DNA of 64,000 nt from CALODL01 sp942492115 (GTDB lineage Bacteria; Planctomycetota; Phycisphaerae; UBA1845; CAIVHJ01), in contig CALODL010000015.1 in the NCBI GenBank assembly GCA_942492115.1, positions 62,001 to 126,000 of the forward strand, read 5' to 3'. Shown here in pieces: positions 17,511 to 27,106 of the stretch; within the stretch, counting starts at the first letter, position 1, and the number at the start of each line of letters is the position of its first letter. The notes beneath the pieces were generated by a model. That model saw only the letters and a list, made by a program, of their open reading frames with translations. It searched no databases and was not told the origin of the DNA. The position numbers were made by a program, and so were the translations under genes.

Positions 17511-18293
17511 GTGCGCCGTCTCCGACCCATGTCGCTCTTCAAGGTACAACCCCCCTCAGATCTGCTGGCCCTCGGACGCCAGCCGTTCCCCCGGGCCTTC
17601 GACCTCGGTGGCCGGCACTTCGCCCTGATCCACGAGTTCAAGCACGACTTCTTTGCCGCGACGGGTCTCTTCGAGGATGCGGCTGGACGTCAGGTCGTGC
17701 TCAAGATTGGACGACGGGCTCCATTGCTTGGACTCCCGATGGCGTGGATCGGCCGGGCGCTGGCCCAGCGCGAAGCACGCATCTACCGCGCCCTCGAGGA
17801 TCTGGAGGGGGTCCCGGGCTTGACGGGCATGCTCGATGATACGGCGATGGTTCACGATTTCGTGCCGGGCGCACCGCTACGCCGCGACCAGGCCGTGGCG
17901 GACGATTTCTTCGACCGACTGACCGCAATCATTGCCCGGGTCCACGCCCGTGGCCTCGCCTACGTCGACCTCGAGAAGCCCGAGAACATCATCGTCGGCG
18001 TCGACGGCCGGCCGTACCTCATCGACTTCCAGATCTCATGGCATCCGGGACGCTGCGGCCACCTCATCCCGTGGCGCTGGCTCGGGCGGTGGCTCCAGGA
18101 AATGGACGATTACCACCTGCTCAAACACCGTCGCAGAACACGCCCCGATCAGCTTTCGGAGGCCCACCGCGATCCGTCCTTCGGCCTGCCCTGGCACATC
18201 CGCGCCCACCGGCGTGTGGTCGCTCCCCTGCAGAAAATTCGACGGAGCGTACTGAGACAATTGGATCCGGGGCATGCGGACGCTCCAAAGTAG
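17511..18293 (+). CDS. Kinase-fold protein (lipopolysaccharide kinase/RIO-like)
   Basis: 260 residues. Protein-kinase-like core: glycine-poor N-lobe with VVLKIG (ATP-binding Lys near 69), a helix QREARIYRALEDL, then the catalytic loop HARGLAYVDLEKPENIIV (Asp near residue 153 and Asn after it) and the metal site YLIDFQIS in place of DFG. This pattern is shared by KdkA/WaaP and RIO-type small-molecule or sugar kinases. GTG 17511 follows AGGA by six bases; ATG 17529 is the alternative. It lies 50 bp upstream of a GT4 glycosyltransferase on the same strand, suggesting a role in envelope glycan modification, which is inference. Confidence 0.7.
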   Translation: MRRLRPMSLFKVQPPSDLLALGRQPFPRAFDLGGRHFALIHEFKHDFFAATGLFEDAAGRQVVLKIGRRAPLLGLPMAWIGRALAQREARIYRALEDLEGVPGLTGMLDDTAMVHDFVPGAPLRRDQAVADDFFDRLTAIIARVHARGLAYVDLEKPENIIVGVDGRPYLIDFQISWHPGRCGHLIPWRWLGRWLQEMDDYHLLKHRRRTRPDQLSEAHRDPSFGLPWHIRAHRRVVAPLQKIRRSVLRQLDPGHADAPK

Positions 18294-18343
18294 AAGCCGA
18301 CAACATCTTCGCTTAGACTGCGGATGGAGGACTACGAACCACA

Positions 18344-20614
18344 ATGTCTGCAAAGAAATCGCCCCATGTCGCGTATGTCTCGTCGTATGTTCCCCGCCAA
18401 TGTGGGATTGCCACGTTCACGAATGACGTGGCCTCGAGCGTCGCGAAATACGTCCACGACACACCGATCTTCGAAGACGAGAACATCAGTGTCGTCGCCA
18501 TGAACGACGAAGATGCCGAGTACCACTACGGCCCCCAGGTGGTCTTCGAAATCCGTCAGCACCAGCGCAGCGACTATCGCAATGCGGCAGACTTCATTAA
18601 CACCGGCCCATTCGACGTCGTCAATCTTCAGCACGAATATGGATTGTACGGTGGTGACGACGGCAGTTACGTGATCGAGTTCCTCGGACGACTGAAGAAG
18701 CCCATCGTAAGCACGTTCCATACGGTATTGTCCCAGCCAAGCCCGGGACAACGCAATACGCTGGCCGCCATCGCAGAACACAGCACGCAGGTCGTTGTCC
18801 TGGCCGAACGCGCGAAGATGCTGTGCCACGAAGTGTATGGCATGCCGGCCGACAAGGTCAGACTGATCCACCATGGCACGCCCGACGTCGAGTTCCACAA
18901 TCCCGATGACTTCAAGGACAAATTTCTGGTCAAAGACCGTCCGGTCCTGTTGACCTTCGGCCTGCTCAGCCCCGGCAAGGGCATCGAGAACATGGTCGAC
19001 GCCCTGGCGCTCGTGGCCAAGGCTCATCCCAATGTGGCCTATATGATCCTCGGAGCGACGCATCCGGCCATACGGCGCGAGTCGGGTGAAGCCTATCGGC
19101 TCGGCCTCGAAAGCCGCGCGGTCGATCACGGGATTTCGAAGAACGTCTTCTTCCACAATCACTACGTCACACTGCCGGTGCTGGTCGAATTTCTCAAGGC
19201 GGCGGATATATACGTCACGCCATATCTCAATAAAGAACAAATCGTCTCCGGCACCCTGGCTTACGCGGTCGCGTGTGGCAAGGCCATCGTTTCGACGCCG
19301 TACTACTACGCTCAGGAAATGCTGGCCGACGGACGCGGTTTTCTCGCCGAATTCGGCAAGCCCGAGTCGCTCGCTGACAACATCATCAAGTTGCTCGATG
19401 ACAATGCCCTGCGCCGCGCGACCCAGGAAAAGGCCTATGCCTTCGGCCGCAAGATGATCTGGTCCGAAGTCGCCAGGCAGTACGAGGACACGTTCCAAGC
19501 CGTCGAAGCCGTTGGCCCGGTCAACACCGCAACCGTCAAGACGGGTGAAAAGCCCGGCCTGCAGCTGTCCCTGCCCGATGTCCGCCTGGATCACCTGTAC
19601 CGTCTGACCGACGGCACGGGCATGTTGCAGCACGCGATCTACTCGACGCCCAACCGCCATCACGGGTACTGCACGGACGACAATTCACGAGCCCTGATCG
19701 TCGCCACGATGAGCTATCGCCTGCTGCGCGACGCGGCGGTGCTGCCGTTCCTCGACCGCTACTTGTCGTTCATGCACTACGCCTGGAATGAAGATCGAAA
19801 ACGGTTCCACAATTTCATGTCCTACGATCGCAAATGGCTCGACGACGAGGGCACCGATGACTGCCTGGGCCGTTGTGTGTGGTCGCTGGGTTACCTCATC
19901 GCCCATCCCCCTGCCGACCAGAACCTGTCCCTTGCTATCGAACTGTTCAACAAGGCCTCCGGATCAACGTCCACGATTCGCAGCCCACGGGCCTGTGCGC
20001 TGTGCCTCATCGGCTTTCACTACTATCTGCGAGCATTCGGTGGTGCCGACGACATTCGCGACCAGATGCGCACGATTTCCCAATTCCTCGTCAGGCTCTA
20101 CGATGAGCAGCGTACCGACGACTGGGCGTGGCTCGAGCCAGCCCTGACCTACGACAACGCGCGCATCCCGCAGGCTCTGCTCCTGGCGGCCCGCACGCTC
20201 GAAGACGATAACCTGCGCGACTGCGGCATCGCTTCACTGAAGTGGCTGCTCGAGAGTCAGACAAGCAACCGTGGCCAGCTGTCACCAGTGGGCAACAAGG
20301 GCTGGTGGGTCCGCGGGGAAAGCAAAGCGCAGTTCGATCAACAGCCCATCGACGCCGGTGCACTCGTCGAAGCCTGCAAGTCCGCCTACAAGTCGACGAA
20401 CGACCCCATGTGGCTCGAATCGATGCGCTGGTGCTTCGAGTGGTTCCTCGGGCGCAACGATATCAACATGCCGCTGGCAGACTTCAAAACCCGCGGCTGC
20501 GCCGACGGCCTGTGCCAGAACGGCATCAACCCCAACCAGGGGGCCGAGTCGACCCTGGCGTGGTACCTCAGCCTCTTGACCATGTACGAGATGTACCCGG
20601 CGAAGGTGGTATAG
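18344..20614 (+). CDS. GT4-family glycosyltransferase fused to an (alpha/alpha)6-type domain
   Basis: 756 residues. Residues 1-385 form a GT-B glycosyltransferase group 1: an N-terminal nucleotide-sugar fold (YVSSYVPRQCGIATFTND), then VLLTFGLLSPGKGIENMV and the KEQIVSGTLAYAVACGKAIV donor site. Residues about 400-750 are an all-helical domain with repeated aromatic segments (HGYCTDDNSRALIV, WAWLEPALTYDNARIPQALL, FDQQPIDAGALVEAC), as in (alpha/alpha)6-barrel glycoside hydrolases or phosphorylases acting on mannosides. The fusion suggests an enzyme that makes or processes an oligosaccharide; the substrate is not evident. It lacks a signal peptide, so it is cytoplasmic. It follows the kinase-fold gene by 50 bp. 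Confidence 0.8.
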   Translation: MSAKKSPHVAYVSSYVPRQCGIATFTNDVASSVAKYVHDTPIFEDENISVVAMNDEDAEYHYGPQVVFEIRQHQRSDYRNAADFINTGPFDVVNLQHEYGLYGGDDGSYVIEFLGRLKKPIVSTFHTVLSQPSPGQRNTLAAIAEHSTQVVVLAERAKMLCHEVYGMPADKVRLIHHGTPDVEFHNPDDFKDKFLVKDRPVLLTFGLLSPGKGIENMVDALALVAKAHPNVAYMILGATHPAIRRESGEAYRLGLESRAVDHGISKNVFFHNHYVTLPVLVEFLKAADIYVTPYLNKEQIVSGTLAYAVACGKAIVSTPYYYAQEMLADGRGFLAEFGKPESLADNIIKLLDDNALRRATQEKAYAFGRKMIWSEVARQYEDTFQAVEAVGPVNTATVKTGEKPGLQLSLPDVRLDHLYRLTDGTGMLQHAIYSTPNRHHGYCTDDNSRALIVATMSYRLLRDAAVLPFLDRYLSFMHYAWNEDRKRFHNFMSYDRKWLDDEGTDDCLGRCVWSLGYLIAHPPADQNLSLAIELFNKASGSTSTIRSPRACALCLIGFHYYLRAFGGADDIRDQMRTISQFLVRLYDEQRTDDWAWLEPALTYDNARIPQALLLAARTLEDDNLRDCGIASLKWLLESQTSNRGQLSPVGNKGWWVRGESKAQFDQQPIDAGALVEACKSAYKSTNDPMWLESMRWCFEWFLGRNDINMPLADFKTRGCADGLCQNGINPNQGAESTLAWYLSLLTMYEMYPAKVV

Positions 20615-20682
20615 CCTCCGACCCTTCATCGAGCAGCTGTGGTCGTCCACCGCACGATGACGGGGCTCGGATCTTCACTGCG

Positions 20683-23600
20683 TTACATGCAGTCCGCGGG
20701 GCAATCACCTGGCGTTTCCGGTGGCTCGCAAACGCCGTTGCCGCACATCGGGCCGCCCGCACAGTCCGGATCCTCGGGGCAGTTCGGATCGCATCCCGGT
20801 GACGTGTTGCACGGCATGCAATCTGGTGTTGGATCGTGTTTGCACACGCCATTCGGATCGCATGTATCAATCGTGCACGTGTCCAAGTCATCACAATCCG
20901 CTGTGTTGACGCAGGTACCCCCACCTCCACAGTTGGGCATGGGCGTGAACTGGCACTGACCGGCGGAGTCACAGCCATCAACCGTGCACGGATCGAAGTC
21001 GTCACAAGTCACGCCCGGCGGGCAGCAATTGGGCTGCGTGTCGTGGATGCACAGGCCCGAGGCGCTGTCACAGTGGTCAACGGTGCACGGGTCGAAGTCG
21101 TCGCAGTCTGCCGCAACCTCACACGACCCGTCACAATCGGGCAGCACCTCGTGGACGCACTGACCCGCCGGGTCGCAGCTGTCCGACGTGCACGGATCGA
21201 AATCATCGCACATCATCGGATCGCAGCCACCGGTACAGTCGGGTTGAGCCTCGAAGTAGCAGAACCCGTTCTCGCAGACATCCACCGTACAGGGGTCGCC
21301 ATCCTGGCAGAAACCGTCCGGCGGGCACGGCGGTGGGCACTCGCCGTTCTGGCAGGTGCAATTGGGGTCCCCCTGGAAAATACACTCACCGATGGTGCTG
21401 CCGGGAATGGTCTCGCACACACCGATCTTGCACGGATCGGGATCGAAGCAATCGGCATCGGCCATACAACTGCTGCACGGACCACAGTCCATCGGGCAAA
21501 ACGAGCAGTGCTCGGCCAGGTCGCATAAACCATCGCCACAGAAACCGCCGCAATTGGGCTCGCTGGCCGGGTCACAAGGGCAGTCAGGATCGGTCGGGAA
21601 GCACCCGAATGAGCAGACCCCGTCCAGACCACAGTGCGTGCAACCGGTATCCGGCTGCGGGCAGTTGGGATCGCACCAGGTGTCCTCGGCGCAGCACAAG
21701 CCGGCCTCGAAACACACCGTGTCGTTGTCCTGGGGGCAGTCCGGGTCGGGCGCGGGACAGAACAAGTCGCAGAATCCGTCGCCAGCCAGACAGTCCCCCC
21801 CAGCTCCCGCACAATCGGGATCGGGTTGCGGACAACCGAAATCACAAATGCCATCGAAGGGCTGACACGGAATGAAGTCGCAGTCGGGATCGGGTACCGG
21901 ACACAGGAACACACACACCCCGTCGGGGCCACACAGTGCGCATTCGGGATCCGGTTGCCCCTGGTCAGCACAGAACGGATGGCACACGCCGTCGTCGGGC
22001 AGACACAGGCCCTCCTGGAAGCAGTCCGGGTCGCCGATCGGGCAGGCCTCGTCACAGACCCCGTCGAGCGGGCACGGATCGTCGCAGTCCGGATCGAAAC
22101 CGTCGCAGCTCGGATCACAGAAACCATCCGGTGGGCAATCGAATTCAAACCCGGCCCCCGCGCAGATCTCGAACGGGATGAGCCCCTCGCGACCCGTGAC
22201 GTCTTCGACACGCAGTTCGCCACTGACACACCCCGGACCAAAGGCTTTGAACTTGGGCTTGCACTCGAACGGATCAAGAAATGCCCCGATGGCCTGGGGC
22301 GCACCGTGAACATGCCAGCTGCAGAAGTACGGCGGCTCGCCACCGGCAATGAATGAGAAGACCGGGACATTTTTCTCGACAGGCACCTCATGGGGCCCGA
22401 GGAACTCAGCAAACAGATCATCGGCATTCTGTGAAAGAACGCGAATGCCTATCGAAGCCTCTGCGGTACGTCCAGCCGTATCACTGACCTGCATCCGGAC
22501 CACAATGAGCTCGCCGGGCGCGGATGCGGTCAACGACGGTTTCTGAGCGCGGTCATTGGACAACGTCGCAGCGCCCTGCTCGATCGACCACCGGTAATTG
22601 AGACCGTCGCCCTGCCCTGAACATTGAATCACCGCAGACTCGATGACGGCGGGCTCGTTGACCTTGACATCGAACGGACCGAGCACATGCGCGAACAGCG
22701 TATCATCACCCCCGCACACGGGCAGCGGCAGGGCCGACTCGGCCACGCGTCCGGTGGCGTCAAAAGCCACCAGACCGACCACGATGACACCCTCTGCATT
22801 GGAGTCGACTTTCAGTTCGACGCTCTCCGAGGATGCCATCTGTGCATTGGGCACACTGACCGGCCCAAGCTTGTCGACGAATTGCTGGCCCTCGATGATG
22901 CCCCAACCAAATTCGATGGGGGCCGTGCCACCGCTGACGACCGGTTCAAGTACAGTGCTCCCTCCGGGGCTCAAGGCGGCAGTCGTGGAGCTGATGGCCA
23001 CATGGAAATCAGCAACCCCATCATCCATTACCTCATCATCGGCGCCGTCCTCCGCTCCGACTCGAATGGTCAACGTATCATTGAAGTCACACACCCCGGC
23101 GACGACGATGAGGCTCACCGTGTAAACGCCAGGTGCGCTGTAGGTGTGTTCGACACTCTCACCCCCCGCGCCGGGCGACCCGTCACCGAAATCCCAGAAT
23201 ACATCGTATTCCAGGCCTCCAGCAGAGGCCGTCGTATCGATGGAACCGGCCGCAGTCAACGTGTCCGCCGGCGCAGCGAAGAACGTCACTGGAGCGCCGA
23301 CCTCCGGATTCTTGGTACTCGCCTGGGCAACGACGCCAATGAACGCCTCACCGAGATCAACGGGCACCTCGGTACTGGCCAGCGCGCCGTCCCCATCACG
23401 GACCTGGGCCATGAACGTGTAACGCCCTGAAGCAGTGGTGCTGTCGCCGACAGCGGCGCCACCAGGCATTTGCGTCATGGCCGTCGCCGGACCATCGACT
23501 TGCGACCACGTAACGTCATAGGGCGGCACGCCACCATAGCCCACCGCCGACATGATAAAGGTCGTCCCTGCAGCGGCTGGACGTGTGGTGACGAAGCCAT

Positions 23601-24315
23601 CGATGCCCAAGGGCACGATGTCGTCCCCAATCCGGGTCTTGAGGTTCTCGATCTGTTCGACCTCGACCACTTCCCCCGCTGTGCACAGTTCTCGCGCGGT
23701 CGCTGCAGCTTCGGCAAACGGCCCCACGCAGCGCGCCGGGGCACCCGAATCCGCGCACTCGGCAGACACGATGAATACGAATTGTTCGAGCTGCTCGCAG
23801 AACTCGAAGCGTGTATTACCAGCTGAACTCCGCGCAGCGGTTCCATCGTCCCGCGGAACAGCGAGGATACTGGCACTGACCGTGTCGGCGATATCTTCGG
23901 CAACACGCGCATAGCTGAGGCCTTCGTTGTACGTCGCCGTCACGGTGTCGCCGGTCTCACGCTCGAGGGCCACGATGAGTCGGCCGTCCTCGTCGAACTC
24001 GGCGACGACACCCTTGGATGTATCCGTACTGTCGATAATCGAAACAGTCTTGATCGCACCATCTTCTTTGTAGATTGCCACCTCGTCACAGGACGACGTC
24101 ACCGCGGAGGCAGACAATCCCGAGTCCGTCGTCACGAGACTGACCAGTGCATCTGCGGATGTCGTTGCACAATCGGCTGTGCGCTGAGTTGCGGTCGCCA
24201 TGTCATCGTCGGCGGGACCACCCGATTGACTGCCGCCGCACCCGGGCATGAGCGTCGCAACAATCAGTAGGGTGACGAGATACGACCAGGTGGAAAGGCG
24301 GGGGCAGCGGTCCAT
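20683..24315 (-). CDS. Large lipoprotein with PKD and many Cys-rich repeats
   Basis: 1210 residues from ATG 24315 (GGAG eight bases upstream). The signal sequence ends in lipobox LMPGC, so the mature protein should be a lipid-anchored envelope protein. Domains: an N-terminal unknown region to about 240; Ig/PKD-like modules (VTWSQVDGPATAM; a PKD core near 380-430 with YDVFWDFGDGSPGAGG and HTYSAPGVYTVSLIV); further beta modules to about 760. Then come roughly 450 residues of Cys-rich repeats of two kinds: CPPDGFCDPSCDGFDPDC-type and DCDDFDPCTVDHCDSASGLC-type. The same C-x-DG-x-C-x-x-x-C-P-x-x-DPDC units appear in the protease at 58587. The ligand is unknown. It converges on the GT4 gene with 68 bp between the stops. 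Confidence 0.85.
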   Translation of the reverse strand: MDRCPRLSTWSYLVTLLIVATLMPGCGGSQSGGPADDDMATATQRTADCATTSADALVSLVTTDSGLSASAVTSSCDEVAIYKEDGAIKTVSIIDSTDTSKGVVAEFDEDGRLIVALERETGDTVTATYNEGLSYARVAEDIADTVSASILAVPRDDGTAARSSAGNTRFEFCEQLEQFVFIVSAECADSGAPARCVGPFAEAAATARELCTAGEVVEVEQIENLKTRIGDDIVPLGIDGFVTTRPAAAGTTFIMSAVGYGGVPPYDVTWSQVDGPATAMTQMPGGAAVGDSTTASGRYTFMAQVRDGDGALASTEVPVDLGEAFIGVVAQASTKNPEVGAPVTFFAAPADTLTAAGSIDTTASAGGLEYDVFWDFGDGSPGAGGESVEHTYSAPGVYTVSLIVVAGVCDFNDTLTIRVGAEDGADDEVMDDGVADFHVAISSTTAALSPGGSTVLEPVVSGGTAPIEFGWGIIEGQQFVDKLGPVSVPNAQMASSESVELKVDSNAEGVIVVGLVAFDATGRVAESALPLPVCGGDDTLFAHVLGPFDVKVNEPAVIESAVIQCSGQGDGLNYRWSIEQGAATLSNDRAQKPSLTASAPGELIVVRMQVSDTAGRTAEASIGIRVLSQNADDLFAEFLGPHEVPVEKNVPVFSFIAGGEPPYFCSWHVHGAPQAIGAFLDPFECKPKFKAFGPGCVSGELRVEDVTGREGLIPFEICAGAGFEFDCPPDGFCDPSCDGFDPDCDDPCPLDGVCDEACPIGDPDCFQEGLCLPDDGVCHPFCADQGQPDPECALCGPDGVCVFLCPVPDPDCDFIPCQPFDGICDFGCPQPDPDCAGAGGDCLAGDGFCDLFCPAPDPDCPQDNDTVCFEAGLCCAEDTWCDPNCPQPDTGCTHCGLDGVCSFGCFPTDPDCPCDPASEPNCGGFCGDGLCDLAEHCSFCPMDCGPCSSCMADADCFDPDPCKIGVCETIPGSTIGECIFQGDPNCTCQNGECPPPCPPDGFCQDGDPCTVDVCENGFCYFEAQPDCTGGCDPMMCDDFDPCTSDSCDPAGQCVHEVLPDCDGSCEVAADCDDFDPCTVDHCDSASGLCIHDTQPNCCPPGVTCDDFDPCTVDGCDSAGQCQFTPMPNCGGGGTCVNTADCDDLDTCTIDTCDPNGVCKHDPTPDCMPCNTSPGCDPNCPEDPDCAGGPMCGNGVCEPPETPGDCPADCM

Positions 24316-24465
24316 CGAAGACACTCCGTAAAGCAGGACTGAAAGACAGTGACGTGCTTGTGCTATCGGCGCGTCAGGCTCAGCGCTTTTCCGGGGGGTC
24401 CGAGAACCGTGCCTGCACTTTCGGACGTGAGTTGCTTTGGAGGAAGGGACTGCCTGATCTGAGTA

Positions 24466-25635
24466 TTACTTGATGAACCGCGCCTCACCCCAATCGGCGT
24501 GTGCACACAAATCAAGGGTCGGAGCTTCCGCAACCAGCGTGATGCGGCGGCGTTCGCTGATGTCAATCGCGATGGTCAGAGGCGCATCATCGACCCCCAG
24601 TTCACGTGTCGTGTGGAGCATCCGGGCGCCGGCCATGACCTTGAATGTAGCACGACCCTGGTGGCATGCGCCGTCGTCGATCCCGACAGTCGCCGCAAGG
24701 GTCTTGACGCCATCGGGCACATCATAGGTCACTGCAGTACGTGCGTGCATTCCCAGGCCCGTTCGAAACGTGCGCCCGCGGATCGTCAGCGGGCCACCGC
24801 CAGCGGCGCGATCGGGTCGCACGGGCCATGGTTCGTCGAAGAAACTGCTTTGGACGACACGTGCTGGTTCGAGGGTGCTCAACTGAATGGACCGATCGCT
24901 GGCCAGTCGCAGCTCGGTCACGATCTCCAGTGGAATGTGGATATCAATTCCGCCAAAGGACTTCACCAGGAGCTCATCGCCAGCAGTGGCGACCAGCTCT
25001 CCGGTCACACGAAACCCACCATGCAGCGTGCACACGACGGGCGCCGAGACGACCACCGGAGCGCCAGCCATTACGACGCCGGTGACTTTGCTGGTGTTGA
25101 ACTCGATCTCGCGACCGCGGAACGCGAAACGCCCTCCGTCTGGAACAAGGTTCTTGAGGGTACCTTCGAAATGGCGCACCGTGCCCTCTTTGACGGTAAA
25201 CATGACGTCCTCGGCACCACGGGCATGCGCCAGACGAAGGAAATCCTGACCAACAGGACCGTGGCGTGTCCAGTGCAGCGCCGCAATCTGATTGAGTGGG
25301 ACTTCCAGCTCACGCGCAAACGGCGTTCTCAACACCATCCCCGTGGCCGTGACGCGCAACGCAGAGGCCTCGAAGAACGACCCATTCGTCCCCCACACAG
25401 TGAGTGGCCAGGTGACGTCAGTGTGGCTCGGGGGACTGTGATCGAAGCGTACGGAGATCAGGTCTCGGGCTGCCAGGCGTTGTTCGCCTATTTTGGTGCG
25501 CACACTGACATGACCCGGCTGCGTGCACGGCAACCATTCGCCTTGCAACTCGCCACCGTTCAGCTCGATGATCGACACGTCGATTGCACATAACATGACC
25601 CCGACACAAACGACTTGGGACATCCACTCACCCAT
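24466..25635 (-). CDS. NPCBM/NEW2 domain protein
   Basis: 389 residues with a weak N-terminal hydrophobic leader (VVCVGVMLCAIDVSI) that may act as a signal peptide. A beta-rich region (about 20-260) precedes a C-terminal NPCBM domain (about 265-389), recognised by the segment GRTFRTGLGMHARTAVTYDV, then ATVGIDDGACHQGRATFKV and the terminal HADWGEARFI. NPCBM is a putative carbohydrate-binding module of secreted proteins. Last gene of the long minus-strand MoxR operon; the start lies three bases after the stop of the small ORF upstream, indicating cotranscription. Confidence 0.8.
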   Translation of the reverse strand: MGEWMSQVVCVGVMLCAIDVSIIELNGGELQGEWLPCTQPGHVSVRTKIGEQRLAARDLISVRFDHSPPSHTDVTWPLTVWGTNGSFFEASALRVTATGMVLRTPFARELEVPLNQIAALHWTRHGPVGQDFLRLAHARGAEDVMFTVKEGTVRHFEGTLKNLVPDGGRFAFRGREIEFNTSKVTGVVMAGAPVVVSAPVVCTLHGGFRVTGELVATAGDELLVKSFGGIDIHIPLEIVTELRLASDRSIQLSTLEPARVVQSSFFDEPWPVRPDRAAGGGPLTIRGRTFRTGLGMHARTAVTYDVPDGVKTLAATVGIDDGACHQGRATFKVMAGARMLHTTRELGVDDAPLTIAIDISERRRITLVAEAPTLDLCAHADWGEARFIK

Positions 25636-25638
25636 CGA

Positions 25639-25923
25639 TCACGCTCTCTTTCGGTGCAGCCGGACGTGTGCTGACGCGCGCGCCATCGGATCAAGAACAA
25701 AGTAGCACCCTGGAGCCGCTGACAGAACTGTCACCATAACGTCGTGCGAGGAAGTCCTGACCGCGAGACTGCGGGAAGATGACATGAAGCGTGCTCGTTG
25801 ACCCGTCGAAAGCCCGTGACCGACGAAAACGCCAGCCATGACCTCGGCATGCGGCAGCGGACGATCTTGTTTGGACGCGCTGTGGGCATCCACGCGGTAG
25901 CCCATTTGCCACTGTTCTGACAA
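25639..25923 (-). CDS. Small hypothetical protein in the MoxR operon
   Basis: 94 residues from TTG 25923, or 88 from the ATG at 25905. It fits between its neighbours with gaps of three bases on both sides, which favours a real gene. No signal peptide or known motif is visible; the sequence is Ser/Arg-rich (RFMSSSRSLAVRTSSHDVMV) with one short hydrophobic stretch (VLSAAPGCYFVLDP). It could also be a chance open frame between two operon genes. Confidence 0.4.
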   Translation of the reverse strand: MSEQWQMGYRVDAHSASKQDRPLPHAEVMAGVFVGHGLSTGQRARFMSSSRSLAVRTSSHDVMVTVLSAAPGCYFVLDPMARASAHVRLHRKRA

Positions 25924-25926
25924 ACC

Positions 25927-26964
25927 TTAGCGCTGCTTTCCCAGCTCCTCGTAGTACTGTTCGACAAGGTCCCGGTAACGGCTGGGAAAATCCTGCTGCA
26001 AGGACTGCAGGATCTTCGCCCGCTCCTGTGGTCGCATCTTGCCCCACATCTCGGCTGGGCTTGCCCGGGGGGTATTGTGCAGTTCACCTTGTCCGCTGTC
26101 GCCACCCGAGATCGTCGAAGACTTGGCCGCTTCTGCTGATTCCTGGACACCCTTGGCGTCTCCCGGTTTCGAGCTGTTGCACTGGCCTTTCTGGCCACCG
26201 CCGGAGCACTGTTTTTTCTCTTTGTTGCACGCCTTGTTGATCATGTCTTCGAGGATGGCCATGGCTTTGGCCTGCGACAACTGCACCTCGCGCCCTGCAT
26301 CGCCGTCTCCCAGCATGTCGCCGGCACCGGTCATGAGCACAGCAACTTGGCCGATCGACTTGCGCGGCGGCGGATTGGTCGATTCGACAAGGTCGGCGGC
26401 AGCTTTGCGCAATACCTCGGGTGCGTCCGGAGCTTCGTCGAGGAAACGCTCGAGTATCTCGACGGAACCAGGGATGTCGAAAAGGTGGTAGCGGCAGTAG
26501 CCGAGGAGGAACATCATCTCGGGCCACGCAGCGCAGTGTGCCTCGAGAGCAAAGTCCTCGCGAAACTGATAGGACAACAGTAGCTCGGCATACTCGAGTT
26601 CGAGATCCTCGACCAGACTACGGGCGGCAAACAACGCACCATACGATGAGACGAACGGATCGTCGGTCAGAGCCAGCGCACCCATGCGGCGGATGCACGC
26701 CTGATGTTCGTCGGCCTCGCAGGCGTCGAGCGCCGCACGAAAACGCGGCTCGGCCACCGCCAGGGCGTCAGCCACGAACATGGACGTGTCTGGCTCGGTC
26801 AGCGTGTCCAAGTGCTGGTGAATGATCTTGCGGGCAGCTTCGTCGTAGCGCGGGTGTTCGTCAACGTGGGCGACGAAGCGCTCGGCGACCGCCCGGGGTG
26901 TGACATCGATCTCAGCCGGGGTATCAGCAGCTAGACAGGCCACGGTGAGCGTCATCCACATCAT
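25927..26964 (-). CDS. Exported helical-repeat protein of the MoxR operon
   Basis: 345 residues from ATG 26964, chosen because AAGGAGAG lies four bases upstream. A short N-terminal hydrophobic stretch (MMWMTLTVACLAAD) looks like a signal peptide. The middle (about 30-200) is made of helical pairs (FRAALDACEADEHQACIRRM, LELEYAELLLSYQFRE, SVEILERFLDEAPDAPEVL) that resemble TPR units. A linker with a Cys pair (NKACNKEKKQCSGGG) is followed by a Ser/Gly-rich stretch and a C-terminal helix (RYRDLVEQYYEELGKQR). In planctomycete MoxR operons such proteins sit after the coiled-coil component; no catalytic role is seen. Confidence 0.7.
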   Translation of the reverse strand: MMWMTLTVACLAADTPAEIDVTPRAVAERFVAHVDEHPRYDEAARKIIHQHLDTLTEPDTSMFVADALAVAEPRFRAALDACEADEHQACIRRMGALALTDDPFVSSYGALFAARSLVEDLELEYAELLLSYQFREDFALEAHCAAWPEMMFLLGYCRYHLFDIPGSVEILERFLDEAPDAPEVLRKAAADLVESTNPPPRKSIGQVAVLMTGAGDMLGDGDAGREVQLSQAKAMAILEDMINKACNKEKKQCSGGGQKGQCNSSKPGDAKGVQESAEAAKSSTISGGDSGQGELHNTPRASPAEMWGKMRPQERAKILQSLQQDFPSRYRDLVEQYYEELGKQR

Positions 26965-27106
26965 GGGTCTCTCCTTGTTGCCGCATCGCGACACGCGCCA
27001 GACGGAATCGAGCCGTCCGGGGTCTGGTCATCATTCGCGCCATACGCTCTCATCTTAGTCCGTTTGTATGATCGGCAGAAGGACCACGCGGTATCGAGCC
27101 CCGCCC

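Noticed and set aside
18332..19663. 443-codon minus-strand frame
   Set aside because: Antisense shadow of the GT4 gene.
25691..26198. Two further minus-strand frames overlapping the 25927 gene and the small ORF
   Set aside because: Out of frame with the better supported genes and with unnatural composition.
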